From an uncultured Collinsella sp. (GTDB lineage: Bacteria; Actinomycetota; Coriobacteriia; Coriobacteriales; Coriobacteriaceae), in contig CABSNM010000016.1 of the NCBI GenBank assembly GCA_902479065.1, positions 1-40,913 on the forward strand: DNA of 40,913 nucleotides, given 5' to 3'. This document shows, one piece after another, positions 1 through 9,011 of the stretch; the first letter of the stretch is position 1; each line of letters starts with the position of its first letter. The notes beneath the pieces were generated by a model. It was not told the origin of the DNA. It saw nothing but the letters and a program-made list of their open reading frames with translations, and did no database searches. Made by a program: the position numbers and the translations under genes.

Positions 1-1
1 C

Positions 2-46
2 GAGGCCGAGCGCAAAATGGATTCTAAAAAACACCTTGCCAAATAG
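2..46 (+). CDS. possible 3' end of an upstream gene
   Basis: One frame is open from the window edge and ends at TAG (44-46), giving a charged tail that reads EAERKMDSKKHLAK. A hairpin begins 15 nt later, as expected behind a gene end. Only 14 residues are visible, so neither the product nor the reality of the gene can be settled. Confidence 0.25.
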   Translation, partial: EAERKMDSKKHLAK

Positions 47-60
47 GAGCGTCAGCGCGG

Positions 61-103
61 GCCCCGCTTATCCGATGCTCCGAAGGAGCAGGATAAGCGG
101 GGC
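61..103. terminator. long hairpin between convergent gene ends
   Basis: GCCCCGCTTATCC (61-73) pairs perfectly with GGATAAGCGGGGC (91-103), and the inside folds again as TGCTCC-gaa-GGAGCA. No run of T follows on either strand, so this is not a textbook intrinsic terminator. Its place between a possible plus-strand gene end and the minus-strand esterase end suggests a bidirectional end structure. Confidence 0.45.
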
Positions 104-155
104 TCAGGCGCGAGGACGTTTACAAAACTAAAGGTCAGGGCCCCCGATGGGATGG

Positions 156-1493
156 TTACCTCGAAACTCTGGCCGACCACTCCCAGCAGCCCACCGGCTC
201 GCCGTCGATGAGTACGTTACCCCCGTCGAAGTCTTGATAACACAGGTCGTTGAATTGGTGGATCCACACGCCGTGGTTGAACGTCTTCTTGGGCGAGCCG
301 TCGGCCTCGCGATAGCGCCCGGTCAGGTCCTCGACATGGCTAAAGTAGGTGAGGTGCACGTTGGCTCCGGCGTCACGCAGGCGCGCCGTGAGCGGCAGCA
401 CGGTCTGTTGCGGCGGCACGAGCTCGTCGCCCTTGGAGTGCGTAAACCACAGCGGCGTCTTGGCGAGCGCGGCTACGTCCTCGTCCGTGGCGTTGTACCA
501 CGGGGCACAGCAGGGAAGGCCCGCGGCGAAGAAATCGGGGTAGTCGGCGCACAGGCGCAGGGTCATAAAGCCGCCGTTGGAAAGGCCAGCGATCACGATG
601 CGGTCGGTGTCGATACGCTCGGCATACTCGGCGACAAACTCGTCAATGAGCGCTTTGAGTACGGGGGAGTAGATGCTCTGGTTGGAGCGACCGAGCTGCT
701 CGACGCCGTTGTCCATCCAAAACGTCGGAGACTGCGGCACGAGCACCCAGGCAAAGCCGCCAAAGTAGCGCTGGATTTGCGCCTGGCTAATGGCTGTCAC
801 GCGGTTGCCGGTATAGGCGCGCGTGGCGCCTTCGCCCTGTGTGGCGCCCTTGCCTTCGCCGGCGCCGTGTAGGTACACCACGAGCGGGGCCTTTTGGGGC
901 ACGACCGTGGCCTCGGGCGCGAAGGGATTGAAGCAGGCCGAGTCCTCTGCCTTAAAGCTGGGCTCAAAGAAGCCGTACTCGAGCGCGATGCCATCAATGG
1001 CGGTCTTTTGTACGGCATTGCTCCAGCCCTTGAGTGCGGGGCAGATGTCGCCGCGACAGGTATCGAAGACCAGGCCGCAGGTGGGGTCGTCGCCGTCGTT
1101 GCCGGGAAGAGCCGCGAGCTGCGTGATGTGCAGCTGGTCATCGAGCATGCGCGAGCCCATGACGCCGCCTTCGATCTTTTTGGTCAGGCGCTGCTCGGCG
1201 ACCTCGAGTGCCACATGGGTGCCCACGGCGAGCTTGCGGCCGTTCTCGTCACTCGGATACGCGGCGAGAACGTCGATGTAACCCACGGAGGGCGCGGCAT
1301 GGTCGGCGCCGTGTTCCTTGCGCATCAGGACCTCGCCCGTGCGCTCGTGACGCTCTGCATATATATGGAAAGTGTTCGAATCGAGATCGTTGGCGCGCAC
1401 GGTGCAGGGCAGGTCGAGAACGACCTTGCTGATCCAGGGGCCAAAGTCACCCAAGGTGGTGACGGTTGCGTAGGTGCACGATTTGAGTTCCAT
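156..1493 (-). CDS. alpha/beta-hydrolase esterase (prolyl-oligopeptidase-like)
   Basis: This is a 445-residue protein with a beta-rich N-terminal half followed by an alpha/beta-hydrolase domain from about residue 200. The oxyanion segment YLHGAGEGKG and the nucleophile elbow GLSNGGF (Ser about 305) are clear; Asp about 356 (SKGDE) and His about 407 (FNHGVW) are good candidates for the rest of the triad. The layout matches esterases with an Ig-like N-terminal domain next to sugar-use genes, so removal of acyl groups from glycans is a reasonable guess, but the substrate is unknown. No signal peptide is seen. I chose ATG at 1493 because GGGAGG lies just upstream; an in-frame start 57 nt earlier has no such site. 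It diverges from the PTS gene. Confidence 0.8.
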   Translation of the reverse strand: MELKSCTYATVTTLGDFGPWISKVVLDLPCTVRANDLDSNTFHIYAERHERTGEVLMRKEHGADHAAPSVGYIDVLAAYPSDENGRKLAVGTHVALEVAEQRLTKKIEGGVMGSRMLDDQLHITQLAALPGNDGDDPTCGLVFDTCRGDICPALKGWSNAVQKTAIDGIALEYGFFEPSFKAEDSACFNPFAPEATVVPQKAPLVVYLHGAGEGKGATQGEGATRAYTGNRVTAISQAQIQRYFGGFAWVLVPQSPTFWMDNGVEQLGRSNQSIYSPVLKALIDEFVAEYAERIDTDRIVIAGLSNGGFMTLRLCADYPDFFAAGLPCCAPWYNATDEDVAALAKTPLWFTHSKGDELVPPQQTVLPLTARLRDAGANVHLTYFSHVEDLTGRYREADGSPKKTFNHGVWIHQFNDLCYQDFDGGNVLIDGEPVGCWEWSARVSR

Positions 1494-1983
1494 GAGCTGC
1501 CTCCCTTGTGCCGCGAGAGTTAAACGTGTGCGGCAATACAATCTAAACATGTTTAGTGTAAAGCAGAATTAGAGAATAAGCAGATGAACTCGGTAAACGG
1601 TCACATCAAACGCTCAATGAACTACTAAACACTCGTTTACCACTATCTAGCAGGGCTTTTGTTGATGGGTCAACAAGGCATTTGGGTGCCAGATTATATA
1701 AAATCCCACGTAGACGGCTATTTATTAATAAACGGTACTATATGTAATGCCTTAGCGTTCAATTACGTTCACCCCCGATTTCCTACCGTTCACCGGACTG
1801 CAAACGGCAAAAGTGCCACAAATTCAACGCTGCGTGTAAACTAAGCGCTGTAAACGTTCAGTAAACAGATTGTTTACGACAGCGTATCCAAGGGCTCGGC
1901 AGCCGTAAGGGGTTATAGTCGCCGGGCCAAAGGCGTGCCTACGCCCAAACGGGTAGGCACACGATGATATGGGGAGGGGTCCC
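1494..1983. promoter_or_regulatory. divergent control region with clustered GTAAAC/GTTTAC sites
   Basis: This 490-bp gene-free stretch is much richer in A and T than its surroundings. It holds six GTAAAC or GTTTAC hexamers (1593, 1635, 1836, 1850, 1861, 1872). Two form palindromic sites: CTAAACATGTTTAG (1543-1556, perfect) and GTAAAC-agatt-GTTTAC (1861-1877). The layout suggests operators for a regulator of the divergent esterase and PTS genes. No regulator gene adjoins it, so the binding protein is unknown. Confidence 0.6.
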
Positions 1984-3411
1984 ATGGCAGTAGATAACAA
2001 GCAGATTGCCACCGATGTCCTCGAGCTCGTGGGCGGTGCGGAGAATGTTGCCGTCGCCACCAACTGCATGACGCGCCTGCGTCTGACGCTCAAGGACAAC
2101 AGCAAGGCCGACGTGGAGAAGATCAAGAAGGTCAAGGGTGTTCTGGGTTGCCAGTTCGCCGGCAGCCAGCTTCAGGTCATCATCGGCCAGAACGTGCCTA
2201 AGGTGCTCGCCGAGTTCGTCGCCATGTCCGGCGTCAAACAGGGTGCCGCGGTCGACGAGAACCTCGACGCTCCTAAGGAGAAGTTCGAGCTCAAGAACCT
2301 GCCCAACATCATCCTCGACTATCTGTCGGGCTCCATGACCCAGCTGATCCCGCTGCTCATGGCCGGCGGTCTGTTCCGCACCATCGCCGCGGTCCTCGGT
2401 CCCACTATGCTCGGCGTTCTCTCCGATACCGATCCGACCTACACGTTCCTCTACACCACCCTGTACGAGGCCACGTTTACCTTTATCCCCATTTACCTGG
2501 GCTATGCCGCTGCTAAGAAGCTCGGCGCCTCTCCGGTTCTGGGCATGCTCCTCGGCGGTGCTCTCATGGCCCCGTCCGTCGTGAGTGTCGCGACTCAGGA
2601 GGGTGGCGGAATCATCTCCGTCTACGGCATCCAGATCGCCGCTGCCAACTACCAGCAGTCCGTCCTGCCGATCATCCTCTCGGTGCCGGTCCTGTACTTT
2701 GTCGAGAAGTTCTTTAAGAAGGTCATGCCCGACGTGCTGTCCACGGTCTTCACGCCGTTCTGCACCATGATCGTCACCATCCCCATCGCCTTCATCGTCC
2801 TTGCCCCGATCGGCAACGAGATCGGCAGCCTCATCGCCAACGCCCTCTTTGGTCTTGCTGACCTTGGCGGTATCGGTATCCTGATCGTCATGGCCATCCT
2901 CGGCGCCTTCTGGCAGCTCTTCGTGGTCTGCGGCATGCACATGCCCGTCATCCTGCTCGCTCAGGTTCAGATCATCGCTGCCGGCTACGATCCCTTCGTC
3001 TTCGTTTCCACCAACTGCGCTATGGCCGCTGTCTGGGGCTGCGCCTTCGGTGCCTTCCTCAAGATGAGGAACCCCGACGAGAAGGGTCTTGCTCTGGGTT
3101 ACGTCATCTCCGCCATCGCCGGCGGCGTCACCGAGCCCGCACTCTTCGGTATCCTCATGCGCTTCCGTCGCACCATGCTCGGTATGTTTATCGGCGGTGC
3201 TATCGGCGCTGTGTTCTCCGGCCTCATGGGTGTTACCTACTACCTGGCCGGCGGTGCCTCCAACTTCCTGGTCTTCACCAACTACCTGCAGGGTGGCCAG
3301 ATGAACACCGTCTGGGCTATCGTCGGTATGGCAATCTCCTTTGTCATCGCCGCTGCCGTCGTCTTTGCCACTGGCTTCTCCAAGGAGGAGCTCGCCGAGA
3401 TGGAGGCCTAA
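1984..3411 (+). CDS. PTS glucose/beta-glucoside-type EIIBC permease
   Basis: This 475-residue inner-membrane protein imports and phosphorylates a sugar using phosphate from HPr by way of EIIA. Residues 1-80 are the EIIB domain, with the phosphorylated cysteine in the motif NCMTRLRL (Cys28). The rest is the ten-or-so-helix EIIC domain, beginning SGSMTQLIPLLMAGG. There is no EIIA domain at the C-terminus, which ends soon after the last helix; the separate EIIA gene at 19230 could serve it. The family includes BglP, ScrA and TreB, and the sugar cannot be fixed from sequence. ATG at 1984 is preferred over the in-frame ATG at 1969 because GGGGAGGGG lies just before it. Confidence 0.9.
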   Translation: MAVDNKQIATDVLELVGGAENVAVATNCMTRLRLTLKDNSKADVEKIKKVKGVLGCQFAGSQLQVIIGQNVPKVLAEFVAMSGVKQGAAVDENLDAPKEKFELKNLPNIILDYLSGSMTQLIPLLMAGGLFRTIAAVLGPTMLGVLSDTDPTYTFLYTTLYEATFTFIPIYLGYAAAKKLGASPVLGMLLGGALMAPSVVSVATQEGGGIISVYGIQIAAANYQQSVLPIILSVPVLYFVEKFFKKVMPDVLSTVFTPFCTMIVTIPIAFIVLAPIGNEIGSLIANALFGLADLGGIGILIVMAILGAFWQLFVVCGMHMPVILLAQVQIIAAGYDPFVFVSTNCAMAAVWGCAFGAFLKMRNPDEKGLALGYVISAIAGGVTEPALFGILMRFRRTMLGMFIGGAIGAVFSGLMGVTYYLAGGASNFLVFTNYLQGGQMNTVWAIVGMAISFVIAAAVVFATGFSKEELAEMEA

Positions 3412-3451
3412 GGCCAAACCATTCGGACGCATACGACCTTACCTACACGAC

Positions 3452-3488
3452 AGGGCCCCGTCAGGCGCAAGCCCGGCGGGGCCCTTCT
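3452..3488 (+). terminator. intrinsic terminator after the EIIBC gene
   Basis: AGGGCCCCG (3452-3460) pairs with CGGGGCCCT (3477-3485) and is followed by TTCTT. It lies 40 nt after the PTS stop and separates that gene from the next hydrolase. Confidence 0.8.
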
Positions 3489-3621
3489 TACAAGGTAGAC
3501 TGATTGGGGGCGCGCGGCGCCTACTCGCCGGGGCTTGCTAAGCGCCAGGGGCTTTCGCGCGGGGTTACCGCGAAAGAATCTGCCGGTTCGCAACTCCTTT
3601 ATCAAACGAAAGGGCATGCAG

Positions 3622-4935
3622 ATGAGTTTGGGAAAGCTGACCGTTAACGGTCGTCAGGACGGCTTTTTGTGCGAGGGCAAACCGTTCTTTTGGTTTGCCG
3701 ATACGTGCTGGAGCGCGTTTACGAGCATTACCGAGGCCGATTGGGACTACTATCTGACCCGTCGCGCCGAGCAGGGCATGAACGTGCTGCAGATCAACAC
3801 GCTGCCGCAGTGGGACCGCTGCTGTCCCGATCTGGGCATTTGGCCCTATGCCAGCGAGGACGGCGTGCATTTTGATTGGTCCCGTCCCAACCAGGCGTAC
3901 TGGGACCGTGCTGCTGCCATGTGCCGCGCTGCCGTCGAGCACGGCATTCGTCCGGCACTCGTGCTTATGTGGTGCAACTACGTGCCCGGTACCTGGGGCG
4001 CCAAGATTGCTGAGCGTTGCGGTGCCGAGGTTATGCCGCGCGAGGAGGTCCGTGCCCACGTTGCCCGCGTCGTCGAGAACCTGGGCGAGTTCGACCCCGT
4101 CTATGTGGTGACGGGCGATACCGACTTTACCAGCGACGAGGCGATCGCCTATTACGAGGATGCCCTCGACGAAGTTGTCAAGCGCGCGCCCGAAGCGTTG
4201 CGCACCATGCATATCAACCGCGGCAACCGCACCATTCCGTTGCAGTACCTGGACCGCCTGGACTTCTACATGTTCCAGCCCGGCCACAACTACGAGGGCC
4301 AGCCCGAGGCCTGGCGCCTGCCGCAGGACTTTATCGCCAACTATCCCAAAAAGCCGATGGTCAACTCCGAGCCCTGTTACGAGCAGATGGGCGCCTCGCG
4401 CAACGTGTACTGGCGGTTCACCGCGCAGGACTGCCGCGCGAGCGTGTGGTCGTCGATCCTCGCCGGCGCCAGTGCAGGTGTGACCTATGGCGCGCACGGC
4501 GTTTGGAACTGGCAGACCAGCAAGAGCCAGGGCTCGGTGCTGGGCGAGGGCTTCGATATGCCGTTCCGCTGGCAGGAGTGCCTGCAGTTTGCGGGCGTTT
4601 GGGACTTTGGCGCGATCGAGCATGTGCTTGCCGGCCTGGGCGCTACGGCTGGCGATGACGCACTTGCCGTGGTTCCGGCGCAGGAGCTGCTCGATGACGC
4701 GCGTGAGGCCATTCGTGTGGCGCGCGTTGGCGATCGCGTCGTCACGTACCTGCCGCGTACCACGGCGCTCAAGTTTAAGCTCGACGGTGCGCGCGACTGG
4801 ACGGCGACGGTCCTCGACATGGAGGACAAGCGCATCGCCAAGCTGCCCGTCCGCGACAACGGTGACGGCACCGTGCGCGTGGCCCAGCATCCCTTTGAGC
4901 ACGACGCGCTGCTCGTGGTCTCGCCGGCGCGTTAA
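3622..4935 (+). CDS. DUF4038/GH140-like glycoside hydrolase
   Basis: This is a 437-residue cytoplasmic protein (no signal peptide). The N-terminus, with FFWFADTCWSAF and then RRAEQGMNVLQIN, is typical of the DUF4038 TIM-barrel family that includes GH140 apiosidases. Likely catalytic acids are in YVVTGDTDF (Asp about 166-168) and MVNSEPCYEQMG (Glu about 250). A small C-terminal beta domain follows (from about residue 345). The family removes side sugars such as apiose from plant glycans, but this member's substrate is an inference. ATG at 3622 sits 7 nt after AGGG; an alternative ATG at 3616 would be too close to it. Confidence 0.75.
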   Translation: MSLGKLTVNGRQDGFLCEGKPFFWFADTCWSAFTSITEADWDYYLTRRAEQGMNVLQINTLPQWDRCCPDLGIWPYASEDGVHFDWSRPNQAYWDRAAAMCRAAVEHGIRPALVLMWCNYVPGTWGAKIAERCGAEVMPREEVRAHVARVVENLGEFDPVYVVTGDTDFTSDEAIAYYEDALDEVVKRAPEALRTMHINRGNRTIPLQYLDRLDFYMFQPGHNYEGQPEAWRLPQDFIANYPKKPMVNSEPCYEQMGASRNVYWRFTAQDCRASVWSSILAGASAGVTYGAHGVWNWQTSKSQGSVLGEGFDMPFRWQECLQFAGVWDFGAIEHVLAGLGATAGDDALAVVPAQELLDDAREAIRVARVGDRVVTYLPRTTALKFKLDGARDWTATVLDMEDKRIAKLPVRDNGDGTVRVAQHPFEHDALLVVSPAR

Positions 4936-4960
4936 GGAAAACGGAATAACGCAAGAGAAA

Positions 4961-4988
4961 AGGCCCGGGTGGTAGCCCGGGCCTTTTT
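4961..4988 (+). terminator. intrinsic terminator
   Basis: AGGCCCGGG (4961-4969) pairs with CCCGGGCCT (4976-4984), with a T run to 4988. It ends the hydrolase transcript. The A-rich 5' side also lets it act on the convergent tetR transcript. Confidence 0.9.
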
Positions 4989-5038
4989 GTATCGACACAG
5001 CCGTTGCGGTTGGTAATGGCGATTGCATACCGCCGCTC

Positions 5039-5680
5039 TTAACGGTAGCCCTCCCAGAGGGGAAGGGGAAAGAGGATGTCCTCGAACTTAGACCACTCGG
5101 CGGGATAGTCGATCTCGTCGGGTCGCGCCACCCAACGGCCTTCCAATCCGTACATCGCCGCCAGCGCGCACGAGATGGCTTCGGTGGCGTCGATTCCCTC
5201 GGGAACGCTCCAGTTAACATCGGGCTCGGGCTCGATAACTCCGCGCGAGCGGTCGTTGAAATACTCGTGCAGGGGGCTCTCCGTGCTCATGGCCTCGGTA
5301 TTGAGCATCTGGAAGAGCATGACGAGCTCGGGCTGACTGTTGTTCTCCGCCACGAGCAGACGGCAGTATTCGGGAATCTTGGGGCTCTGGCCCTCAAATG
5401 CCCCGCCAGGATGAAAGAGGGAGAGATAGTCGTCTAAGGTTGAGCTGCGATCGTAATAGCGACGGATCACCTCGACCAAAAGCCCGTGCTTGCTGCCCAC
5501 GTAGTGCAGCACGCCCGCCTGGGTGATGCCCACCTCGTCGGCTACCGCCTGGAGCGACATGCCGTTAAAGCCGCGCGCGTTGATAAGCCGCACGGCCGCC
5601 GAAACAATCTGGTCAAGGCGTTCCTGCGCCGCAGCGCTGCGTTTCTTTGCCGCGGGTGTGGGAGTTTTCTGAGTGTCCAT
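5039..5680 (-). CDS. TetR-family transcriptional repressor
   Basis: This is a 213-residue protein. Residues about 15-65 form a TetR DNA-binding domain: RLINARGFNGMSLQAVADEV then GITQAGVLHYVGSKHGLL. The remaining two thirds would be the helical ligand-binding domain. It is divergent from the MFS transporter gene, and two palindromes in the shared 307-bp region are its probable operators. A TetR protein that senses a sugar or glycoside and releases the transporter gene is the simplest reading; the ligand is unknown. Confidence 0.9.
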   Translation of the reverse strand: MDTQKTPTPAAKKRSAAAQERLDQIVSAAVRLINARGFNGMSLQAVADEVGITQAGVLHYVGSKHGLLVEVIRRYYDRSSTLDDYLSLFHPGGAFEGQSPKIPEYCRLLVAENNSQPELVMLFQMLNTEAMSTESPLHEYFNDRSRGVIEPEPDVNWSVPEGIDATEAISCALAAMYGLEGRWVARPDEIDYPAEWSKFEDILFPLPLWEGYR

Positions 5681-5800
5681 ATAAATCGCGCTGCCTTATT
5701 TAGGGCGGCTCGAGTATTGCCGCCAAATGCCTTTTGTATACCCCCATAGCTTACCTCAGCCGTTCAGCTGTTCAAAACAACCGTTTACCGCTCTTATAGG

Positions 5801-5818
5801 TTACTAAGTACTTAGTAA
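5801..5818. promoter_or_regulatory. TetR operator 1 (perfect palindrome)
   Basis: TTACTAAGTACTTAGTAA is a perfect 18-bp palindrome between tetR and the MFS gene. Its half-site TTACTAA recurs, slightly changed, in the second site 42 bp away centre to centre. Confidence 0.75.
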
Positions 5819-5840
5819 GCGTACTATACAGGTCGTGGAG

Positions 5841-5862
5841 TTACTTACTAGTTAGTAAGTAA
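5841..5862. promoter_or_regulatory. TetR operator 2
   Basis: The 10-bp arms TTACTTACTA and TAGTAAGTAA are perfect inverted copies around a central GT. The core TTACTA-GT-TAGTAA resembles operator 1. The 42-bp centre-to-centre distance, four helical turns, places both sites on the same DNA face. Confidence 0.7.
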
Positions 5863-5987
5863 CAACTCAACAGACGCTCGCGAGCAGCCGTACCCCATTC
5901 CACGGCCGCCGCATCCAGCGGGTTTGACCCCTTGACCCTTGGTGCACGAGCGCCCTCGCGCATTCCATCACAGAGAGGATCTATTCC

Positions 5988-7280
5988 ATGGCAAATCAAA
6001 CCGCCGCGGCGATTGACGAGAACGCCATCGCCCCCGATACCGGAAAGCCCATGACCAAAACCGAGACATGGCGCTTTATGATCGGCTTTATCATCTTCGG
6101 AATCATGTGGATGATGTCGGGAACAATCGGCTCCAACGTCTTGTTCCCCGAGCGTTTTAACGGCCTTAATATTGGCCAGCCCGAGGCAATTCTCGCGGCG
6201 ATGAACTCGGTCGGTTCGATCTTCGCCCTGTTCTCAAATCTCGTTTTCGGCGCGCTTTCCGACCACTGCCACAGCCGCTTTGGCAAGCGCACGCCGTTTA
6301 TCGTTCTCGGCGGTTTTATCTGCGGCTGTGCTTTCTGGAGCACTTCGGTCGCGACCACACTTCCCATGATCGTCGCCTCCTGGTGCGTGCTGCAGATTGG
6401 CCTCAACTGCATGCTTGCCCCTGCTGTTGCCGTGCTTTCCGACCGCATCCCGCTTAACAAGCGCGGCACGCTCTCCGCATTCTATGGCGGCGGCGCAACG
6501 GCCGGCCAGTCGATTGGCACCATCATCGGTACGCAGTTCCTCTCCAACCCAGTTCCTGGCTTTATCATCGGCACGGTCTCTTGGTTGCTGACCGGCATCC
6601 TCGCCGTCATCATTTGGCCGCGCGAGAAGTCTGCCGCTCTTGACGAGGGCGAGCAGTCTGAGAAGCTCAATCTCAAGTCGCTGCTGCTCATGTTCGTTCC
6701 GCCCACCAAGAACTGCCGCGACTTTTATCTGGCGCTCTTTGGCCGTCTGCTCCTCATCTTCGGTTACTTCTGCATCAACGGCTATCAGCTCTATATCCTC
6801 GAGAAGTACATCGGTCTTCCCGTGGCAGAAGCCGGCGCAGTTCTTTCGAGTATGTCCGTCGTGATCATGGTCGTGTCGCTTGTCGCCTCGCTTACCTCGG
6901 GCGCCATCTCCGACAAGATCGGCCGCCGCAAGCCTATCATCCTCGTCGCAACGATTATGATGTGTATCGGTATCGCCCTGCCCTGGCTACTTAAGTCCGT
7001 TATCGGCATGTACGGATTTGCTCTGCTCGCCGGACTTGGCTACGGTATCTACTCTTCCGTGGACCAGGCGCTCAATGTCGATGTTCTGCCCGATAAGGAG
7101 AACGCCGGCAAGGACCTGGGCATCCTCAATATCGCCAACACCATCGGTCAGATCCTTGGTCCCATCGTGACCTCGGCAATCGTTGTCGCCACTGGCTCCT
7201 ATTTCATGGCGTTCCCAATCTCCATCGTGCTCATCGCCGTGGGCTATGTGTCCATCATGCTCATCAAGAGCGCCAAGTAA
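5988..7280 (+). CDS. MFS sugar transporter
   Basis: This is a 430-residue membrane protein with about twelve hydrophobic helices. The MFS signature between helices 2 and 3 reads GALSDHCHSRFGKRTPF, and the repeat in the second half reads GAISDKIGRRKP. A hydrophilic loop near residues 215-245 separates the halves. Related proteins carry oligosaccharides or glycosides, which fits the two hydrolases around it. It has a good AGAGAGG ribosome site, follows the two TetR operators and is probably co-transcribed with the hydrolase at 7368. Uptake is likely but the cargo is not known. Confidence 0.85.
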   Translation: MANQTAAAIDENAIAPDTGKPMTKTETWRFMIGFIIFGIMWMMSGTIGSNVLFPERFNGLNIGQPEAILAAMNSVGSIFALFSNLVFGALSDHCHSRFGKRTPFIVLGGFICGCAFWSTSVATTLPMIVASWCVLQIGLNCMLAPAVAVLSDRIPLNKRGTLSAFYGGGATAGQSIGTIIGTQFLSNPVPGFIIGTVSWLLTGILAVIIWPREKSAALDEGEQSEKLNLKSLLLMFVPPTKNCRDFYLALFGRLLLIFGYFCINGYQLYILEKYIGLPVAEAGAVLSSMSVVIMVVSLVASLTSGAISDKIGRRKPIILVATIMMCIGIALPWLLKSVIGMYGFALLAGLGYGIYSSVDQALNVDVLPDKENAGKDLGILNIANTIGQILGPIVTSAIVVATGSYFMAFPISIVLIAVGYVSIMLIKSAK

Positions 7281-7299
7281 TTTGCCACTCTCTTTCATT

Positions 7300-7329
7300 C
7301 CGTCGGGCTGCGTTCGTGTTGCCCGACGG
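7300..7329 (+). other. intercistronic hairpin
   Basis: CCGTCGGGC (7300-7308) pairs with GCCCGACGG (7321-7329) in the 87-bp gap between the transporter and the next hydrolase. There is no T run. It may lower read-through or protect the upstream mRNA. Confidence 0.5.
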
Positions 7330-7367
7330 ACTCCGACTATTCAATCGCTTAACTTGGAGGCGTTATC

Positions 7368-8900
7368 ATGACTATCGTCGAGCAGTACAAGGTGTTTAAG
7401 CTCGAGCTCGCGGGCACTGCGGCCGGCAATCCCTATGTCGAAGTCGAGCTGTCGGCGCGATTTGACCGCGCGGATGGCCAGGACAGCTTTGAGGTCCATG
7501 GCTTCTACAAGGGCAATGGCTGCTACGGAATCAACTTTATGCCCGAGAGTGCCGGTGTCTGGAACTACACGGTGAGCTCCAATGACCCCGAGCTCGATGG
7601 TGCCGCCGGCTCTTTTGAGGCCGTGCCCGCCACGGGCGCCAATCATGGTCGCGTGCTGCTGGCAAAGGATGTGCTCGCCCACGGAGCTCCGTTCATTACT
7701 GACGAGGATTTCAACTTTGCCTACGAGGATGGAACGCGCTACCTGCCCTTTGGCACCACATGCTATGCCTGGACCAACCAGGATGTTCAGCTGCAGGAGC
7801 AGACGCTCGAGACGCTCGCAGAGGCACCTTTTAACAAGATCCGCATGTGCGTCTTCCCCAAGTTCTACGACTATAACGTTGAGGACCCAGCGATGTATGC
7901 CTATGAAGGCGAGAAGGGCGATTTCGACCATTTTCGCTTCTATGAGCCGTTTTGGGAAAACCTCGAGCACCGCATCGAGCAGCTTGACGAGCTGGGCATC
8001 CAGGCGGATCTCATCGTTTTGCATCCGTATGACAAGCCTGAGGACTGGGGCTTCTCTCGTATGACGCGCGAGGAGGATATTTTCTACCTGACGTATGTCG
8101 CTCGTCGCTTCTCGGCATACAAGAACATTTGGTGGAGCCTTGCCAATGAGTGGGACCTTATGCCGTGGAAGCCGGCCGAGGACTGGGACCGCTATGCCCG
8201 TATCATCATGGCGAACGACCCGTATGGTCATCTGCGCAGTATCCACAATTGCCGTGAGATCTTTGACCACAGTCATCCGTGGATTACGCACGTGAGCTAC
8301 CAGAGGTGCGACCTCAAGAACACAGCCGAGGACGTCACCATGCTGCGCGCGCAGTATAGCAAGCCGGTTTTGATCGACGAGGTCGGCTATGAGGGCAACA
8401 TCAACTGGGGCTGGGGTAACCTGACCGCTCAGGAACTCGTACGTCGTTTTTGGGAGGGCAGTTTGCGTGGCGGTTATGTGACCCACGGTGAGACCTACGT
8501 CGACCGCGGACCCAAGCTGTGGTGGGCGCACGGCGGCAAGCTCTACGGCGATTCGCCCGATCGCATTGGCTTTTGCCGTCGCTACATGGAGGCGCTGCCG
8601 GCCGATTTTGACTGGGTGCCCGATGAGGTCGGCATCCTTGACGGTACGTTTACCTGGGATGTCACCTGTATGTCCAACGATCATGGCCACGGGACTGCCG
8701 ATGTCCTTATGTACTTTGGGTTCAACCGTCCGGCGTATCGTGAGTTTGAGGGCGAGGCGGGCGCTCGTTACAAGGTGAATGTCGTGGACACATGGGACAT
8801 GACGGAGGAAGAGCTTCCCGGAACCTTTGAGGGCAAGTTCCGCATCGACCTCCCTAGTAAGCAGTATATGTTGCTTCGTCTGACTAAAGTAGAGGCGTAA
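7368..8900 (+). CDS. DUF5060/DUF4038-type glycoside hydrolase
   Basis: This is a 510-residue intracellular enzyme. Residues 1-90 are a beta-sandwich of DUF5060 type (GFYKGNGCYGINFMPESAG), about 110-410 a TIM barrel of the DUF4038 family, and about 410-510 a C-terminal beta domain (DUF5605-like). The barrel shows a clan GH-A pair of acids: WWSLANEWD (Glu261, acid/base) and PVLIDEVGYEG (Glu338, nucleophile). It probably cleaves the glycoside brought in by the transporter just upstream. GGAGG precedes the ATG. The exact linkage cannot be told, and the relation to the hydrolase at 3622 is at fold level only. Confidence 0.8.
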   Translation: MTIVEQYKVFKLELAGTAAGNPYVEVELSARFDRADGQDSFEVHGFYKGNGCYGINFMPESAGVWNYTVSSNDPELDGAAGSFEAVPATGANHGRVLLAKDVLAHGAPFITDEDFNFAYEDGTRYLPFGTTCYAWTNQDVQLQEQTLETLAEAPFNKIRMCVFPKFYDYNVEDPAMYAYEGEKGDFDHFRFYEPFWENLEHRIEQLDELGIQADLIVLHPYDKPEDWGFSRMTREEDIFYLTYVARRFSAYKNIWWSLANEWDLMPWKPAEDWDRYARIIMANDPYGHLRSIHNCREIFDHSHPWITHVSYQRCDLKNTAEDVTMLRAQYSKPVLIDEVGYEGNINWGWGNLTAQELVRRFWEGSLRGGYVTHGETYVDRGPKLWWAHGGKLYGDSPDRIGFCRRYMEALPADFDWVPDEVGILDGTFTWDVTCMSNDHGHGTADVLMYFGFNRPAYREFEGEAGARYKVNVVDTWDMTEEELPGTFEGKFRIDLPSKQYMLLRLTKVEA

Positions 8901-9011
8901 TAATAGAGATAATCGGCTCCGGGCGCGATTTGCTGCACGACCATCATAAGGGCAGCCCCTGTGGTGGTCGCGGCGATGCGCGTTCGGGGCTATGGCACGT
9001 GAGGGGCGAAT

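Noticed and set aside
1939..3432. Long open frame on the minus strand opposite the PTS gene (about 497 codons)
   Set aside because: It is rich in Gly, Asp and His with no family motif and mirrors the high-GC codon bias of the EIIBC gene on the other strand. Similar mirror frames lie opposite dnaK, the large hydrolase and hypF.
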